The notes under the pieces were generated by a model that was given only the letters and a program-made list of their open reading frames with translations, was not told where the DNA came from and made no database searches. Positions 1 through 6,003 of a DNA stretch of 11,469 nucleotides are shown here, in pieces. This DNA is from Amoeboradix gromovi (lineage: Eukaryota; Sanchytriomycota; Sanchytriomycetes; Sanchytriales; Sanchytriaceae): contig JADGIF010000295.1 of assembly GCA_018985225.1 (NCBI GenBank), positions 1 to 11,469 of the forward strand. Direction: 5' to 3'. Made by a program: the position numbers and the translations under genes. The stretch's first letter is position 1, and each line of letters opens with the position of its first letter.

Positions 1-92
1 AAGAAAACTGGTATAATAGAAGATCTTTTATTAATGATTTCCTCTGTATGGAGCACCTCCTTTAAAAACGAGTTAGTCTAGTTTTTATATTT
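1..92. other. Left flank outside the TIR element, no identifiable gene
   Basis: This stretch is AT-rich. Frame 1 is open from base 1 to a TAG at 79-81 (26 codons), which could be the tail of a coding segment, but I recognise nothing in it. It ends with TAGTCTAGTTTTTA (74-87), a motif also found three times inside the element, followed by ATTT, the left copy of the presumed target-site duplication. Confidence 0.4.
89..92. repeat. Left ATTT, presumed target-site duplication
   Basis: ATTT sits immediately before the terminal GGGACC. The same four bases follow the other terminus at 4657-4660. Four AT-rich bases could match by chance, so this supports the boundaries only together with the inverted repeats. 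Confidence 0.5.
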
Positions 93-124
93 GGGACCTG
101 ATCTGACAAAATGTCCCTAACTCC
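93..124 (+). repeat. Left terminal inverted repeat, 32 bp
   Basis: It begins GGGACCTGATCTGACAAAAT and ends CTAACTCC. It is an exact reverse complement of 4625-4656. It also holds a small internal inverted pair, GGGAC at 93-97 and GTCCC at 113-117, so one end could form a hairpin or present a two-part binding site. Confidence 0.9.
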
Positions 125-179
125 TGTTTCCCACTAGTCGAGATAAATGGCTTGAAACATTACATCTCCTAAAATACTA

Positions 180-207
180 GTCTATTCTGACAAAATGTCA
201 CTATCTC
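180..207 (+). repeat. Left subterminal repeat
   Basis: This 28-bp stretch contains CTGACAAAATGTCACTATCTC, a degraded copy of the TIR core CTGACAAAATGTCCCTAACTC. It matches the reverse complement of 4461-4488 at 23 of 28 positions. It is probably an accessory transposase-binding site or a relic of an older end. Confidence 0.7.
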
Positions 208-386
208 ATATGATTGGACGAAACATGGTTTGGATGGTATTGGTAAGCTTTTTTTGCTTATGCTTATCTTAGAAACGATTCTAACATACATTTACGATAC
301 TTATGCGAGTGAGAATAAAAGTAAATTCATTTTTTTATTTAAAAAGAATAATAATTGTATTTAAAGTATTTCATTGAACCTCATTC

Positions 387-1298
387 TCATTGATTGCTTA
401 AAAAAGATTTCATAGAGCTTAACAAATCTTTCTCATCCTCAGATAACATTGAATAGCAATTTACATAAGTACCAGCTATTTTTCTCATCATCGTATAGAC
501 TGAATCAATCTTCCAGTCCATCTCACTTTGTTCATGTTTAATAATATTGAAATTCTCTCGCTCTACCATAGCTTGGAACAATACGACTGGTGGATTCGGG
601 TACTTTTTAGAAACCGCAATAAACATTTTGTACGCTAATGGGAAGTATAGTTTGATGTTTTCCTCTTCAAGTCTTCCATAGTATCTTACAACAGACTCAA
701 AAACCTCTTTTTGATACATCATTTCCTTAACTTCTTTGCCATATTCCTTTATACATGCATTACCAATATTTCTAGCAATGTTGTCAGTCATTTTTGATAC
801 GAGGACATGGTAATGAAGTCCTTTGACAGTTGTGTGATATTCCTCCGCCATTTGTCTCCAATAATCTCTGTCTTTTTCCATTGTTAGGTAATGATGTAGA
901 TTTCTTTCATTTAAGTTTGATTTCAAATCAGTTGAGACAAATATACGTTGTGAGTCGAGCAAATGCGACAAATCTTGATCTTTTGCACATTTAAACAATT
1001 CATGATAACTACCGTGTTTTGTTTGGAAGCATACTTTCTCATATTTTTGACACAATTCTAATAAATACCCAAACCCATCATATTGTATATGAACTCTGCT
1101 AATTGACACCAGGAATTTTTTAGGAATATCGTTATTGTTTAATGCTTCAATTCTTTCAATGAGATGTTGCATCACATCTTTTATGTTTTTATCGTATATA
1201 GGTTCGTCAATATGAATTATTTCTTGTTGGATATCATAGGGAGCAATCCAAGCATCTTCATGTCCTGTAAGAAAAGATTTATAAAGATCAAGATTCAT
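387..1298 (-). CDS. Unrecognised 303-aa protein of the TIR element
   Basis: The reading frame is complete, from an ATG at 1298 to a TGA at 387. I do not recognise the family. The protein is mixed-charge, without membrane segments or a signal peptide. Residues 159-168 contain LHYHVLV, which superficially looks like an HUH endonuclease motif, but the other Rep motifs are not convincing. The C-terminal third is rich in K, E and Y. The gene lies downstream of tnpB on the same strand, with a 174-bp gap. A palindromic motif about 40-60 bp upstream also precedes the 103-aa gene, which suggests both belong to the outer element rather than to the IS607 unit. An AATAAA lies roughly 50 bp past the stop. 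It could be a transposase of an unfamiliar type or cargo; neither can be shown here. Confidence 0.65.
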   Translation of the reverse strand: MNLDLYKSFLTGHEDAWIAPYDIQQEIIHIDEPIYDKNIKDVMQHLIERIEALNNNDIPKKFLVSISRVHIQYDGFGYLLELCQKYEKVCFQTKHGSYHELFKCAKDQDLSHLLDSQRIFVSTDLKSNLNERNLHHYLTMEKDRDYWRQMAEEYHTTVKGLHYHVLVSKMTDNIARNIGNACIKEYGKEVKEMMYQKEVFESVVRYYGRLEEENIKLYFPLAYKMFIAVSKKYPNPPVVLFQAMVERENFNIIKHEQSEMDWKIDSVYTMMRKIAGTYVNCYSMLSEDEKDLLSSMKSFLSNQ

Positions 1299-1334
1299 TC
1301 GAAAAAATCAAATCGTTGCGTTTGAACCCCTTAA

Positions 1335-1357
1335 TTGATTTATATTCAATCAATCAG
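1335..1357 (-). promoter_or_regulatory. Palindromic upstream motif of the 303-aa gene
   Basis: TTGATT (1335-1340) and AATCAA (1348-1353) are inverted, and TTCAATCAATCAG (1345-1357) closely matches TTTAATCAATCAG at 4172-4184, upstream of the 103-aa gene. The motif lies 37-59 bp before the ATG. A shared promoter element or operator is inferred. Confidence 0.45.
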
Positions 1358-1379
1358 AACAGTAAATTAAATTGATTAT

Positions 1380-1550
1380 TAGAATATATACCTGGAATTA
1401 ACATGCTGTACGTAAACTCTTTGGTTTCAATGTATAAAACATCTAAATTAGAAAAAATATACATCATTAACCTTATCTCGCTTCATACCCTAAAGTACTT
1501 GGCAAAACTGCACGTGTTGTACGTGGCCTTAAGCGGCAAGTGTAAGTCTT
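1380..1550 (-). ncRNA. Candidate omega (guide) RNA region of the TnpB/Fanzor
   Basis: TnpB and Fanzor nucleases use an RNA transcribed from the 3' end of their gene and the flank beyond it. Here the last codons are more GC-rich than the surroundings and hold compact inverted repeats: CACGT/ACGTG around GTTGT at 1511-1525, and GCC/GGC at 1526-1537. The encoded tail (ending LGYEAR) resembles tails in IS607-type nucleases where coding and RNA overlap. The exact ends are not determined. The AT-rich DNA after the stop (1472 downwards) would contain the guide end. Confidence 0.3.
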
Positions 1551-3488
1551 AATAAATATATTTCTGGCAGCTAAATGATCTCTGTCCATTTCAAAACCAC
1601 AATCTTTACATTTAAACAACTCATTTTTTGTCTTGGTTAGACTTCCACATATACAAGTCTGACTTGTAAATTCCTCTGTCACTATAGCTACTCTTTTACC
1701 AACAACTTTTGCTTTCCATAAAAGTCTTGTCTTGAATCTGTAAAAGGCCCAAGTACTCATATTTCTCGCAACTTTTGAGGAAAGGTTTGGAAGCATTTGA
1801 GAAGATTTGTATTCTGGAAGGAAAATGATATCATAGGTGTCAAGTAGAAAACGAATAATCTGATTATGACATTCCTGGATCAAGTTCTTGACACGATAGA
1901 TGTATCTGAACCAAGCCTTTTTCATTCTCTTTCTACGCCTACAGTTAACTTTTGTCATTTTACTTTGAAGAGCATCCATTCTCTTTAATATTCTAGAAAT
2001 ATATCCAAAATCTCTATTTCCAAATTCTACAATTCTTTCCATATCATATCCAACTAAAAACTTTCTGACTCCAGGATCAAGTGCAATAATTTTAGGTGCT
2101 TGGTTTTCACACCTTGTATCATTGACACACTCTCCTACATCCTCTTCAATTGGTATACTAATATAATAATTACCTAGCCTGTCGAGATTAATAGTCACAG
2201 CACCTTCTGCTTTTAATAGTCGTTCATGTCCTACAAGTACTCCAAGTTTAGACTTGCTAAACATCTCGTATTTTTGAAACTCTCTCGCTTGTATTGTTAT
2301 GACGTTTGTCCTTTTCTTGCTTCTAAATTTCATTTCAAAAGGTATACCTGTTTCTAAAGAAACTCGTCTAGCTTCTTTTAATTTTACCAAGAATTCACAT
2401 AGTGAAAAATCTCTTATCTGTTCTGGTGTTTCTAGAACCCAATTGTTTTCTTGTACTAATTCTGCCATCTTATTCTTGAATTTCTCACGTAATATCATTT
2501 TCAAAGACTTTTTAGTGTCGGTTAGTGTATTTTCTGGCTGATCTATGAGTTTGGATTCTATTTCTAGAATATCTGCAAGTAATTCTTCAATACAAACCTC
2601 ATATTCACTTGCTTTCTCTTCCATTATCGTTACTCTTTTTTCACTCTTGCATTTTTGAATTTTGATGTCCAAGACGTCCATTTTTTTCGAGTATTTTTCA
2701 ATTTCAGTGTACATCTTGGTTAGTCTATTATAAACATCTTGCTTTTTTATAAACGCAACGCATTGATTATAAGTCCATCTCGATGTTCCCATCCATTTTT
2801 TGATAAGTATCTTCTGACTCGTATTCAATTTCAACTTTATTTTCCGTGTCTTGACCTGTTTTAGAGGCTTCGTATCTCTTGCTATTCTCTTTTCTTCTAA
2901 TTCCTTTTTTTCTAATGCTTCTTCTTCGTCCATGTGCTTGAGCAGTAAAGAATGTACAGACGGAGATAAGGTCGTCTTTGAGTTCTTCGTCGAGGCTTTG
3001 ACTTGTTTGATTGAGAACCATGATTTCTGTTTCATTAAATCTACAGACTTGTTCAAATATGTTGAATCCAAATCTACAGAGTCTGTCTCTATAGGTAACC
3101 ACAACTTTTGAGACATGTCCCTTGAGAATTGATTCCAAAAGGGTTTGAAAGCCTTTTCTTTTAAAATTGAGTCCGCTTCCAATGTCTGAGATACTTTTTG
3201 AACCTGGATAATGTTCTCTAAGCACTTTCGTTTGACGCTCGAGGTCTTCTTTTTGCTTACTCGATGAGACTCTTGAATACAAGATAACTTCCTTTTCAGG
3301 GTCAATGGTTTGGTTTCCGAATTCTTTGTGGACGTCATCGACATGGTAGAGGAATCTTCCATTTCCTTGTCTAAGGAATCTAATCTTTCCTGACTTTGAC
3401 TAATTTCTAAGGGTTCCTGATGATACTTGGTATTGTTTTCTAATTTGCATGCATTTAACATATTTTTCTTTACTGAATTTTCCATCAT
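1473..3488 (-). CDS. tnpB: IS607-type TnpB / Fanzor2-like RNA-guided nuclease
   Basis: This is a RuvC-family RNA-guided DNA endonuclease of the kind encoded beside IS607 recombinases in bacteria, giant viruses and some eukaryotes. The recognisable protein starts near residue 211 (KTRKIKLKLN), followed by the helical region that begins KWMGTSRWTYNQ. RuvC-I is ALDPGVRKF (D471), RuvC-II is IFLPEYKSS (E559), the zinc ribbon is C612/C614 and C627/C630, and RuvC-III is DRDHLAARN (D635-D637), so the catalytic set looks intact. The first ATG gives 671 aa. The ATG at 2933 (residue 186) gives 486 aa, closer to the usual size, and may be the true start. Residues 1-185 are read through tnpA in another frame. 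The FLPEYKSSQM and DRDHLAARNIF forms are typical of eukaryotic and viral members. Confidence 0.9.
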   Translation of the reverse strand: MMENSVKKNMLNACKLENNTKYHQEPLEISQSQERLDSLDKEMEDSSTMSMTSTKNSETKPLTLKRKLSCIQESHRVSKKKTSSVKRKCLENIIQVQKVSQTLEADSILKEKAFKPFWNQFSRDMSQKLWLPIETDSVDLDSTYLNKSVDLMKQKSWFSIKQVKASTKNSKTTLSPSVHSLLLKHMDEEEALEKKELEEKRIARDTKPLKQVKTRKIKLKLNTSQKILIKKWMGTSRWTYNQCVAFIKKQDVYNRLTKMYTEIEKYSKKMDVLDIKIQKCKSEKRVTIMEEKASEYEVCIEELLADILEIESKLIDQPENTLTDTKKSLKMILREKFKNKMAELVQENNWVLETPEQIRDFSLCEFLVKLKEARRVSLETGIPFEMKFRSKKRTNVITIQAREFQKYEMFSKSKLGVLVGHERLLKAEGAVTINLDRLGNYYISIPIEEDVGECVNDTRCENQAPKIIALDPGVRKFLVGYDMERIVEFGNRDFGYISRILKRMDALQSKMTKVNCRRRKRMKKAWFRYIYRVKNLIQECHNQIIRFLLDTYDIIFLPEYKSSQMLPNLSSKVARNMSTWAFYRFKTRLLWKAKVVGKRVAIVTEEFTSQTCICGSLTKTKNELFKCKDCGFEMDRDHLAARNIFIKTYTCRLRPRTTRAVLPSTLGYEAR

Positions 3489-3495
3489 TATTCAT
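2767..3495 (-). pseudogene. tnpA: IS607-family serine recombinase TnpA, broken by one nonsense codon
   Basis: IS607 TnpA joins a MerR-like helix-turn-helix to a small serine-recombinase domain. From the ATG at 3495 the frame shows a helix-turn-helix region containing SSGTLRN, then SKSGKIRFL and LYHVDDVHKEFG. It is interrupted by a TAG at 3400-3402 (codon 32), exactly where this family has a conserved Trp (TLRxW), one base from TGG. The catalytic domain after it is uninterrupted: LYSRVSSSKQKEDLERQ (Ser at codon 77), DIGSGLNFKRKG, YRDRLCRFG and a GRRR tail. No other break is visible. Downstream initiation would give a catalytic domain without its DNA-binding half, so the gene is probably inactive unless the stop is read through. 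The 3' end overlaps the nuclease frame. Confidence 0.85.
2934..3488 (-). other. Overprinted N-terminal extension of the nuclease frame
   Basis: The frame leading into tnpB is open for 185 codons, from ATG ATG at 3488, while the same DNA encodes tnpA in another frame. The predicted peptide is low in complexity and rich in S, K, E and T. It has basic clusters LKRKLSC and SKKKTSSVKRK (about residues 64-88) that resemble a bipartite nuclear localisation signal. It has no family I know. It may be a fortuitous open frame or a functional extension that gives the nuclease nuclear import. Which of the two is right is not decided here. Confidence 0.4.
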
Positions 3496-3800
3496 CAGAC
3501 AAATATGTAAAAAACATTTGTTTAGATTCTATATTATTGGATTTTACGAGATTTAAAGCCAAGTTTTTACTGTTAATTATATTTATTTTTCAAATTACTC
3601 GCTAGTCAAAAGCTGTTTGTCTTTATTGTTATAGATAGCTTTAACCACAGACCTAAACTATTTACTTGTGAAACCAATTGTTTTATAAATTTATCTAGTT
3701 ATTGTAGAGTGTGTCCCTTATGTAAATTGGCCTGCTATGAAATAAATACATCGAAAATGGTTCTTAAAAACCCATTTCAATAAATTTATTACACGTTATT
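3496..3800. other. Non-coding gap upstream of tnpA, with hairpin and repeat copy
   Basis: There is no gene. Just before the tnpA ATG lies an inverted repeat, ACAAAT (3499-3504) and ATTTGT (3516-3521), a candidate operator or promoter feature. Further on, 3694-3723 is a degenerate copy of the TCTAGTTTTTACAGAG...TGTCCC repeat. TTTATT at 3784-3789 is AATAAA on the minus strand, 12-17 bases past the stop of the 103-aa gene. The right boundary of the IS607 unit must lie in this gap but has no inverted ends to mark it, as expected for the family. Confidence 0.5.
3694..3723 (+). repeat. Degenerate copy of the TCTAG/TGTCCC repeat
   Basis: It matches 4317-4346 at 24 of 30 positions, including TCTAGTT, TAGAG/CAGAG and TGTCCC. 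It lies about 600 bp from the other two copies near the right end, on the far side of the 103-aa gene. Confidence 0.55.
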
Positions 3801-4112
3801 TCAATAAATATATTCATCTGATTCCAAAGACGATGGTAATCCCATTGTCATTCTTAAAAATGATTGTTTAGTGTTGTCGTGCAGTTTAATAAATTGAAAG
3901 TGATAATACTCATTACCAATATCATAATCGACTGGATTGATATAACTAAACTTAAACTTAAATAAAGGTGAATCATTAAAATGCTTTTGAAGTAATGTAA
4001 TCGTATCCATTAAACAACTATTAATTTCAGAAGAAAATTCATACTTTATACATACTTTCTCTATTAACTTTGACATATCATCATACTTTTTGAAGTGAAA
4101 ATTAAAGTACAT
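3801..4112 (-). CDS. Unrecognised 103-aa protein of the TIR element
   Basis: A short complete frame runs from an ATG at 4112 to a TGA at 3801. The protein is rich in aromatic and polar residues, without membrane segments, cysteine clusters or a motif I can name. Its upstream region carries the same palindromic motif as the 303-aa gene, with similar spacing, which argues that it is a real gene of the outer element and not a chance frame. An AATAAA follows 12-17 bases beyond the stop on the minus strand. The function is unknown. A small accessory or regulatory protein of the element is the only guess available. Confidence 0.55.
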   Translation of the reverse strand: MYFNFHFKKYDDMSKLIEKVCIKYEFSSEINSCLMDTITLLQKHFNDSPLFKFKFSYINPVDYDIGNEYYHFQFIKLHDNTKQSFLRMTMGLPSSLESDEYIY

Positions 4113-4156
4113 TTCTTATTATAAATACTATATTTATTTATTTATCTTCTATTATA

Positions 4157-4184
4157 TTGATTGGTTTAAAGTTTAATCAATCAG
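4157..4184 (-). promoter_or_regulatory. Palindromic upstream motif of the 103-aa gene
   Basis: TTGATT (4157-4162) pairs with AATCAA (4175-4180), and TTTAATCAATCAG (4172-4184) matches the motif at 1345-1357. It lies 45-72 bp before the ATG at 4112. Confidence 0.45.
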
Positions 4185-4238
4185 CTAATTGGTTTTAGTA
4201 AATTTTTCTCAAGTCAAGGCTTGATTGTTCAAACAACT

Positions 4239-4259
4239 CCTAGTCTAGTTTTTACAGAG
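4239..4259 (+). repeat. Direct repeat, copy 1
   Basis: CCTAGTCTAGTTTTTACAGAG is identical over 21 bp to 4312-4332. The next bases, TATTGTC, are a weak form of CATGTCC that follows copy 2. Confidence 0.8.
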
Positions 4260-4311
4260 TATTGTCGAGAAAAAACTTCAACTGGCTTTATCTCGTCACC
4301 CGCTTTTTACC

Positions 4312-4346
4312 CCTAGTCTAGTTTTTACAGAGCATGTCCCATATGT
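4312..4346 (+). repeat. Direct repeat, copy 2, extended
   Basis: The 21-bp repeat is followed by CATGTCCCATATGT. The ACAGAGCATGTCCCATA part resembles the TIR core ACAAAATGTCCCTAA, so the direct and inverted repeats may be related. A 14-bp part, TAGTCTAGTTTTTA, also occurs outside the element at 74-87. Confidence 0.75.
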
Positions 4347-4460
4347 TAAAGTTAGTTAGAGGTAGTGTATGTAACTATTATCATATAATATCTACCATTT
4401 TTTTGAATAATTTTCATCCAGTTAAAAATAGTAATTCAAGATGATTTGATTAGCTGAAAA

Positions 4461-4488
4461 GAGTTAGGGACATTATGCCAGAATAAAC
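4461..4488 (-). repeat. Right subterminal repeat
   Basis: This is an inverted partner of 180-207 (23 of 28 positions) and a degraded copy of the TIR core, reading GAGTTAGGGACATTATGCCA on the plus strand. It lies 168 bp inside the right terminus, against 87 bp for its partner on the left. Confidence 0.7.
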
Positions 4489-4624
4489 TTGTGTTATGAG
4501 TTTATCGGATGGAGAAATGGTATAACTTCAAGAGATATTAGTATAATGAAATTCTACTTTGAACAGTAGATAGTTTACATGTTAAGCTACTTGATTTCAC
4601 AATAAATAGAAATTTATTAAATTT

Positions 4625-4656
4625 GGAGTTAGGGACATTTTGTCAGATCAGGTCCC
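4625..4656 (-). repeat. Right terminal inverted repeat, 32 bp
   Basis: Exact reverse complement of 93-124, starting GGAGTTAG and ending CAGGTCCC. It ends directly before ATTT. Confidence 0.9.
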
Positions 4657-4660
4657 ATTT
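4657..4660. repeat. Right ATTT, presumed target-site duplication
   Basis: Pairs with 89-92. It is followed by GGTGTCC, which resembles the TGTCC half of the TCTAG/TGTCCC repeat, as if the element had inserted into a copy of that repeat. Confidence 0.5.
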
Positions 4661-4701
4661 GGTGTCCAGTGTATCCTGAAACATTTTACTTTTTGATATC
4701 C

Positions 4702-5975
4702 ATGGATGAGTATAATGGAAATGAAGATGCTACAAGAGAGCATGTAAGAGAAATACTTCCATTTGGTGTAAGCGAAAAAGAACTTGGTGAGCGATATGGT
4801 TACGGACATGAATACTATTTTATTTTTGTCCGCTACTTGGCAGTATTGAATCTAACTTTAGGGTTGTTTGGATTTATAGGATTTGGTGCTAAATTAGACC
4901 ATTTCAATTCTAACGATGGTTTGCAAACTTTGTTTTTCACCTCTTTTCCACAATCCATTCGATCATTTTGGCAGGCGTCTTCAATTATTCAAACAGTTAT
5001 TTTCTTTTTATCAGGACTCACATATTACTTGTTTGTGCTAGTGGTCTCAAGAAAGCGCAAAATAACTCACGAAAATGCTTTTGTAGTGGATACAATTGCA
5101 GCAGAGCAAATCGCGGAAAACAATAAATACGGTTTTTGGACTAGATGGGGGTTTCGAATGATTGTACTAGTTATTTTGTTAGGAACCACCTCTCTATCTA
5201 TATTTGTAACCTGGCTTTTGCAAGACACCTATCGTGAAAAACAAACTACAAACATTAGTTCTACAAATGTTCTCTTAGTTTTGTTTATTAGTCTTTCAGG
5301 TATAGTGTTTGTTAGCATATGCCGAAGTTTGACACAACTTGAAAAACATAGAACCGAATCAGGATATAAAATTAGCCATGTGTTTAAGATTTACTTTTAT
5401 AAAGTTGCAGTACTATTTGGATTAAATCTTACAACTGGTGTCCGGAATTTTTGTCAAGGTAACATTTGACTAATGCAGGCGGGTACAATAGCATGCTATT
5501 ACTTTTGTTAGACTTATTTTTTTGGAATGCTGTTGAACTATTACAGCCAGTTATGCAGGCTAAAGTATACAAATGGCTCAAAATTACGTCTGATCTTAGC
5601 AATGAAGAGCAAAAGCCAGTTTTTGATGTCGCTGGTGAGATGGTCGAATTATTTTACCGGCAATTCATTGTATTTAGTGCTGTTTCTATTTTTCCTAGCG
5701 TAGGAATTTTGGCTGCTGTTGTTACAGTTGCAGAGTACCCTTTAGATAAATTTAAGCTCATTAAAATGTGTCAGCAGCCCAAGAGGGTTAATAACCCCAT
5801 GACAAAATTCATTGTCATTTTGCTCACTCTCTCTGCAGTGACTGCTCTGTTCAGTCCATACAGTATCCTTAACCTTAATCGACCATACTATAATAGAGAA
5901 CTAATGAAAATGGAAAATGGAGCCATGGAATGTCTGGTTGAAAAGGTATGCTATTTTAATCAAGACAACTGTTAA
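4702..5975 (+). CDS. TMC-like (transmembrane channel-like) membrane protein, 20-nt intron
   Basis: TMC proteins are multi-pass membrane proteins linked to ion conduction. Two open frames join if 5459-5478 is removed as an intron, giving 417 aa from the ATG at 4702; the longer frames on each side need GTG or TTG starts. About eight membrane segments are visible (near residues 39-62, 96-116, 151-173, 189-207, 229-244, 257-276, 315-338 and 361-380). The family signature is the stretch ELFYRQFIVFSAV...PSVGILAAV ending KLIKMCQQPKR (to residue 355), which parallels the TMC-domain CQPPKR. The protein is shorter than animal TMCs, with little N-terminus and a short tail ending NQDNC. The stop sits inside TAATAAA, so the 3' end looks genuine. 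The TIR element ends 45 bp upstream, so promoter or upstream exons may have been displaced. Confidence 0.75.
5459..5478 (+). other. Predicted 20-nt spliceosomal intron
   Basis: GTAACATTTGACTAATGCAG starts with GT, ends with AG and has a branch-point-like GACTAAT. Without removal, an in-frame TGA follows at 5467 and the TMC homology continues in another frame. With removal the reading passes smoothly through FCQ-GGYNSMLL. A frameshifting deletion is the alternative. Confidence 0.6.
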
Positions 5976-6003
5976 TAAATACCAAGTGGAATTATATTTA
6001 TTA
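5973..6003. terminator. Convergent stop/poly(A) signals of TMC-like and metacaspase genes
   Basis: On the plus strand the TMC stop lies in TAATAAA (5973-5979). On the minus strand the metacaspase stop lies in TAATAAA (6003-5997). Only 25 bp separate the two genes, so the transcripts must overlap at their 3' ends unless cleavage occurs almost at the stop codons. Confidence 0.7.

Larger units (their letters stand above)
4185..4624. other. Right subterminal region, repeats only
   Basis: No gene is visible in these 440 bases. They hold two direct repeats of CCTAGTCTAGTTTTTACAGAG (4239-4259 and 4312-4332, 73 bp apart), the inner inverted copy of the TIR core (4461-4488) and a short hairpin CTACT/AGTAG (4554-4569). 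This is probably where a transposase would bind. Confidence 0.6.
93..4656. mobile_element. TIR-bounded transposable element with nested IS607/Fanzor unit
   Basis: The element has perfect 32-bp inverted ends (93-124 and 4625-4656) flanked directly by ATTT on both sides (89-92 and 4657-4660), which fits a 4-bp target-site duplication. A second, imperfect inverted pair lies at 180-207 and 4461-4488. Long inverted ends with subterminal repeats are usual for eukaryotic DNA transposons. Inside are, on the minus strand, a 103-aa gene, an IS607-like tnpA/tnpB unit and a 303-aa gene. I see no DDE transposase signature, so it is either non-autonomous, moved by an unfamiliar transposase (perhaps the 303-aa protein), or a host for the IS607 unit that inserted later. 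The inverted ends are seen directly. The transposon interpretation is inference, and the superfamily is unknown. Confidence 0.75.

Noticed and set aside
821-863. HYH in the 303-aa protein as an HUH endonuclease site
   Set aside because: No convincing upstream motif or suitably spaced catalytic tyrosine accompanies it, and the element's ends do not look like those of an HUH transposon.
2299-3111. Plus-strand frames of 80 and 86 codons opposite tnpB and tnpA
   Set aside because: Shadows of the transposon genes, with no domain or upstream signal.
4669-4701. Longer N-terminus for the TMC-like protein
   Set aside because: The extended frame begins with GTG, not ATG; in a eukaryote the ATG at 4702 is the better start.
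5466-5975. Second half of the TMC-like sequence as a separate gene
   Set aside because: It would have to start with TTG, has no promoter room, and completes the TMC domain of the first half once a 20-nt GT...AG stretch is removed.
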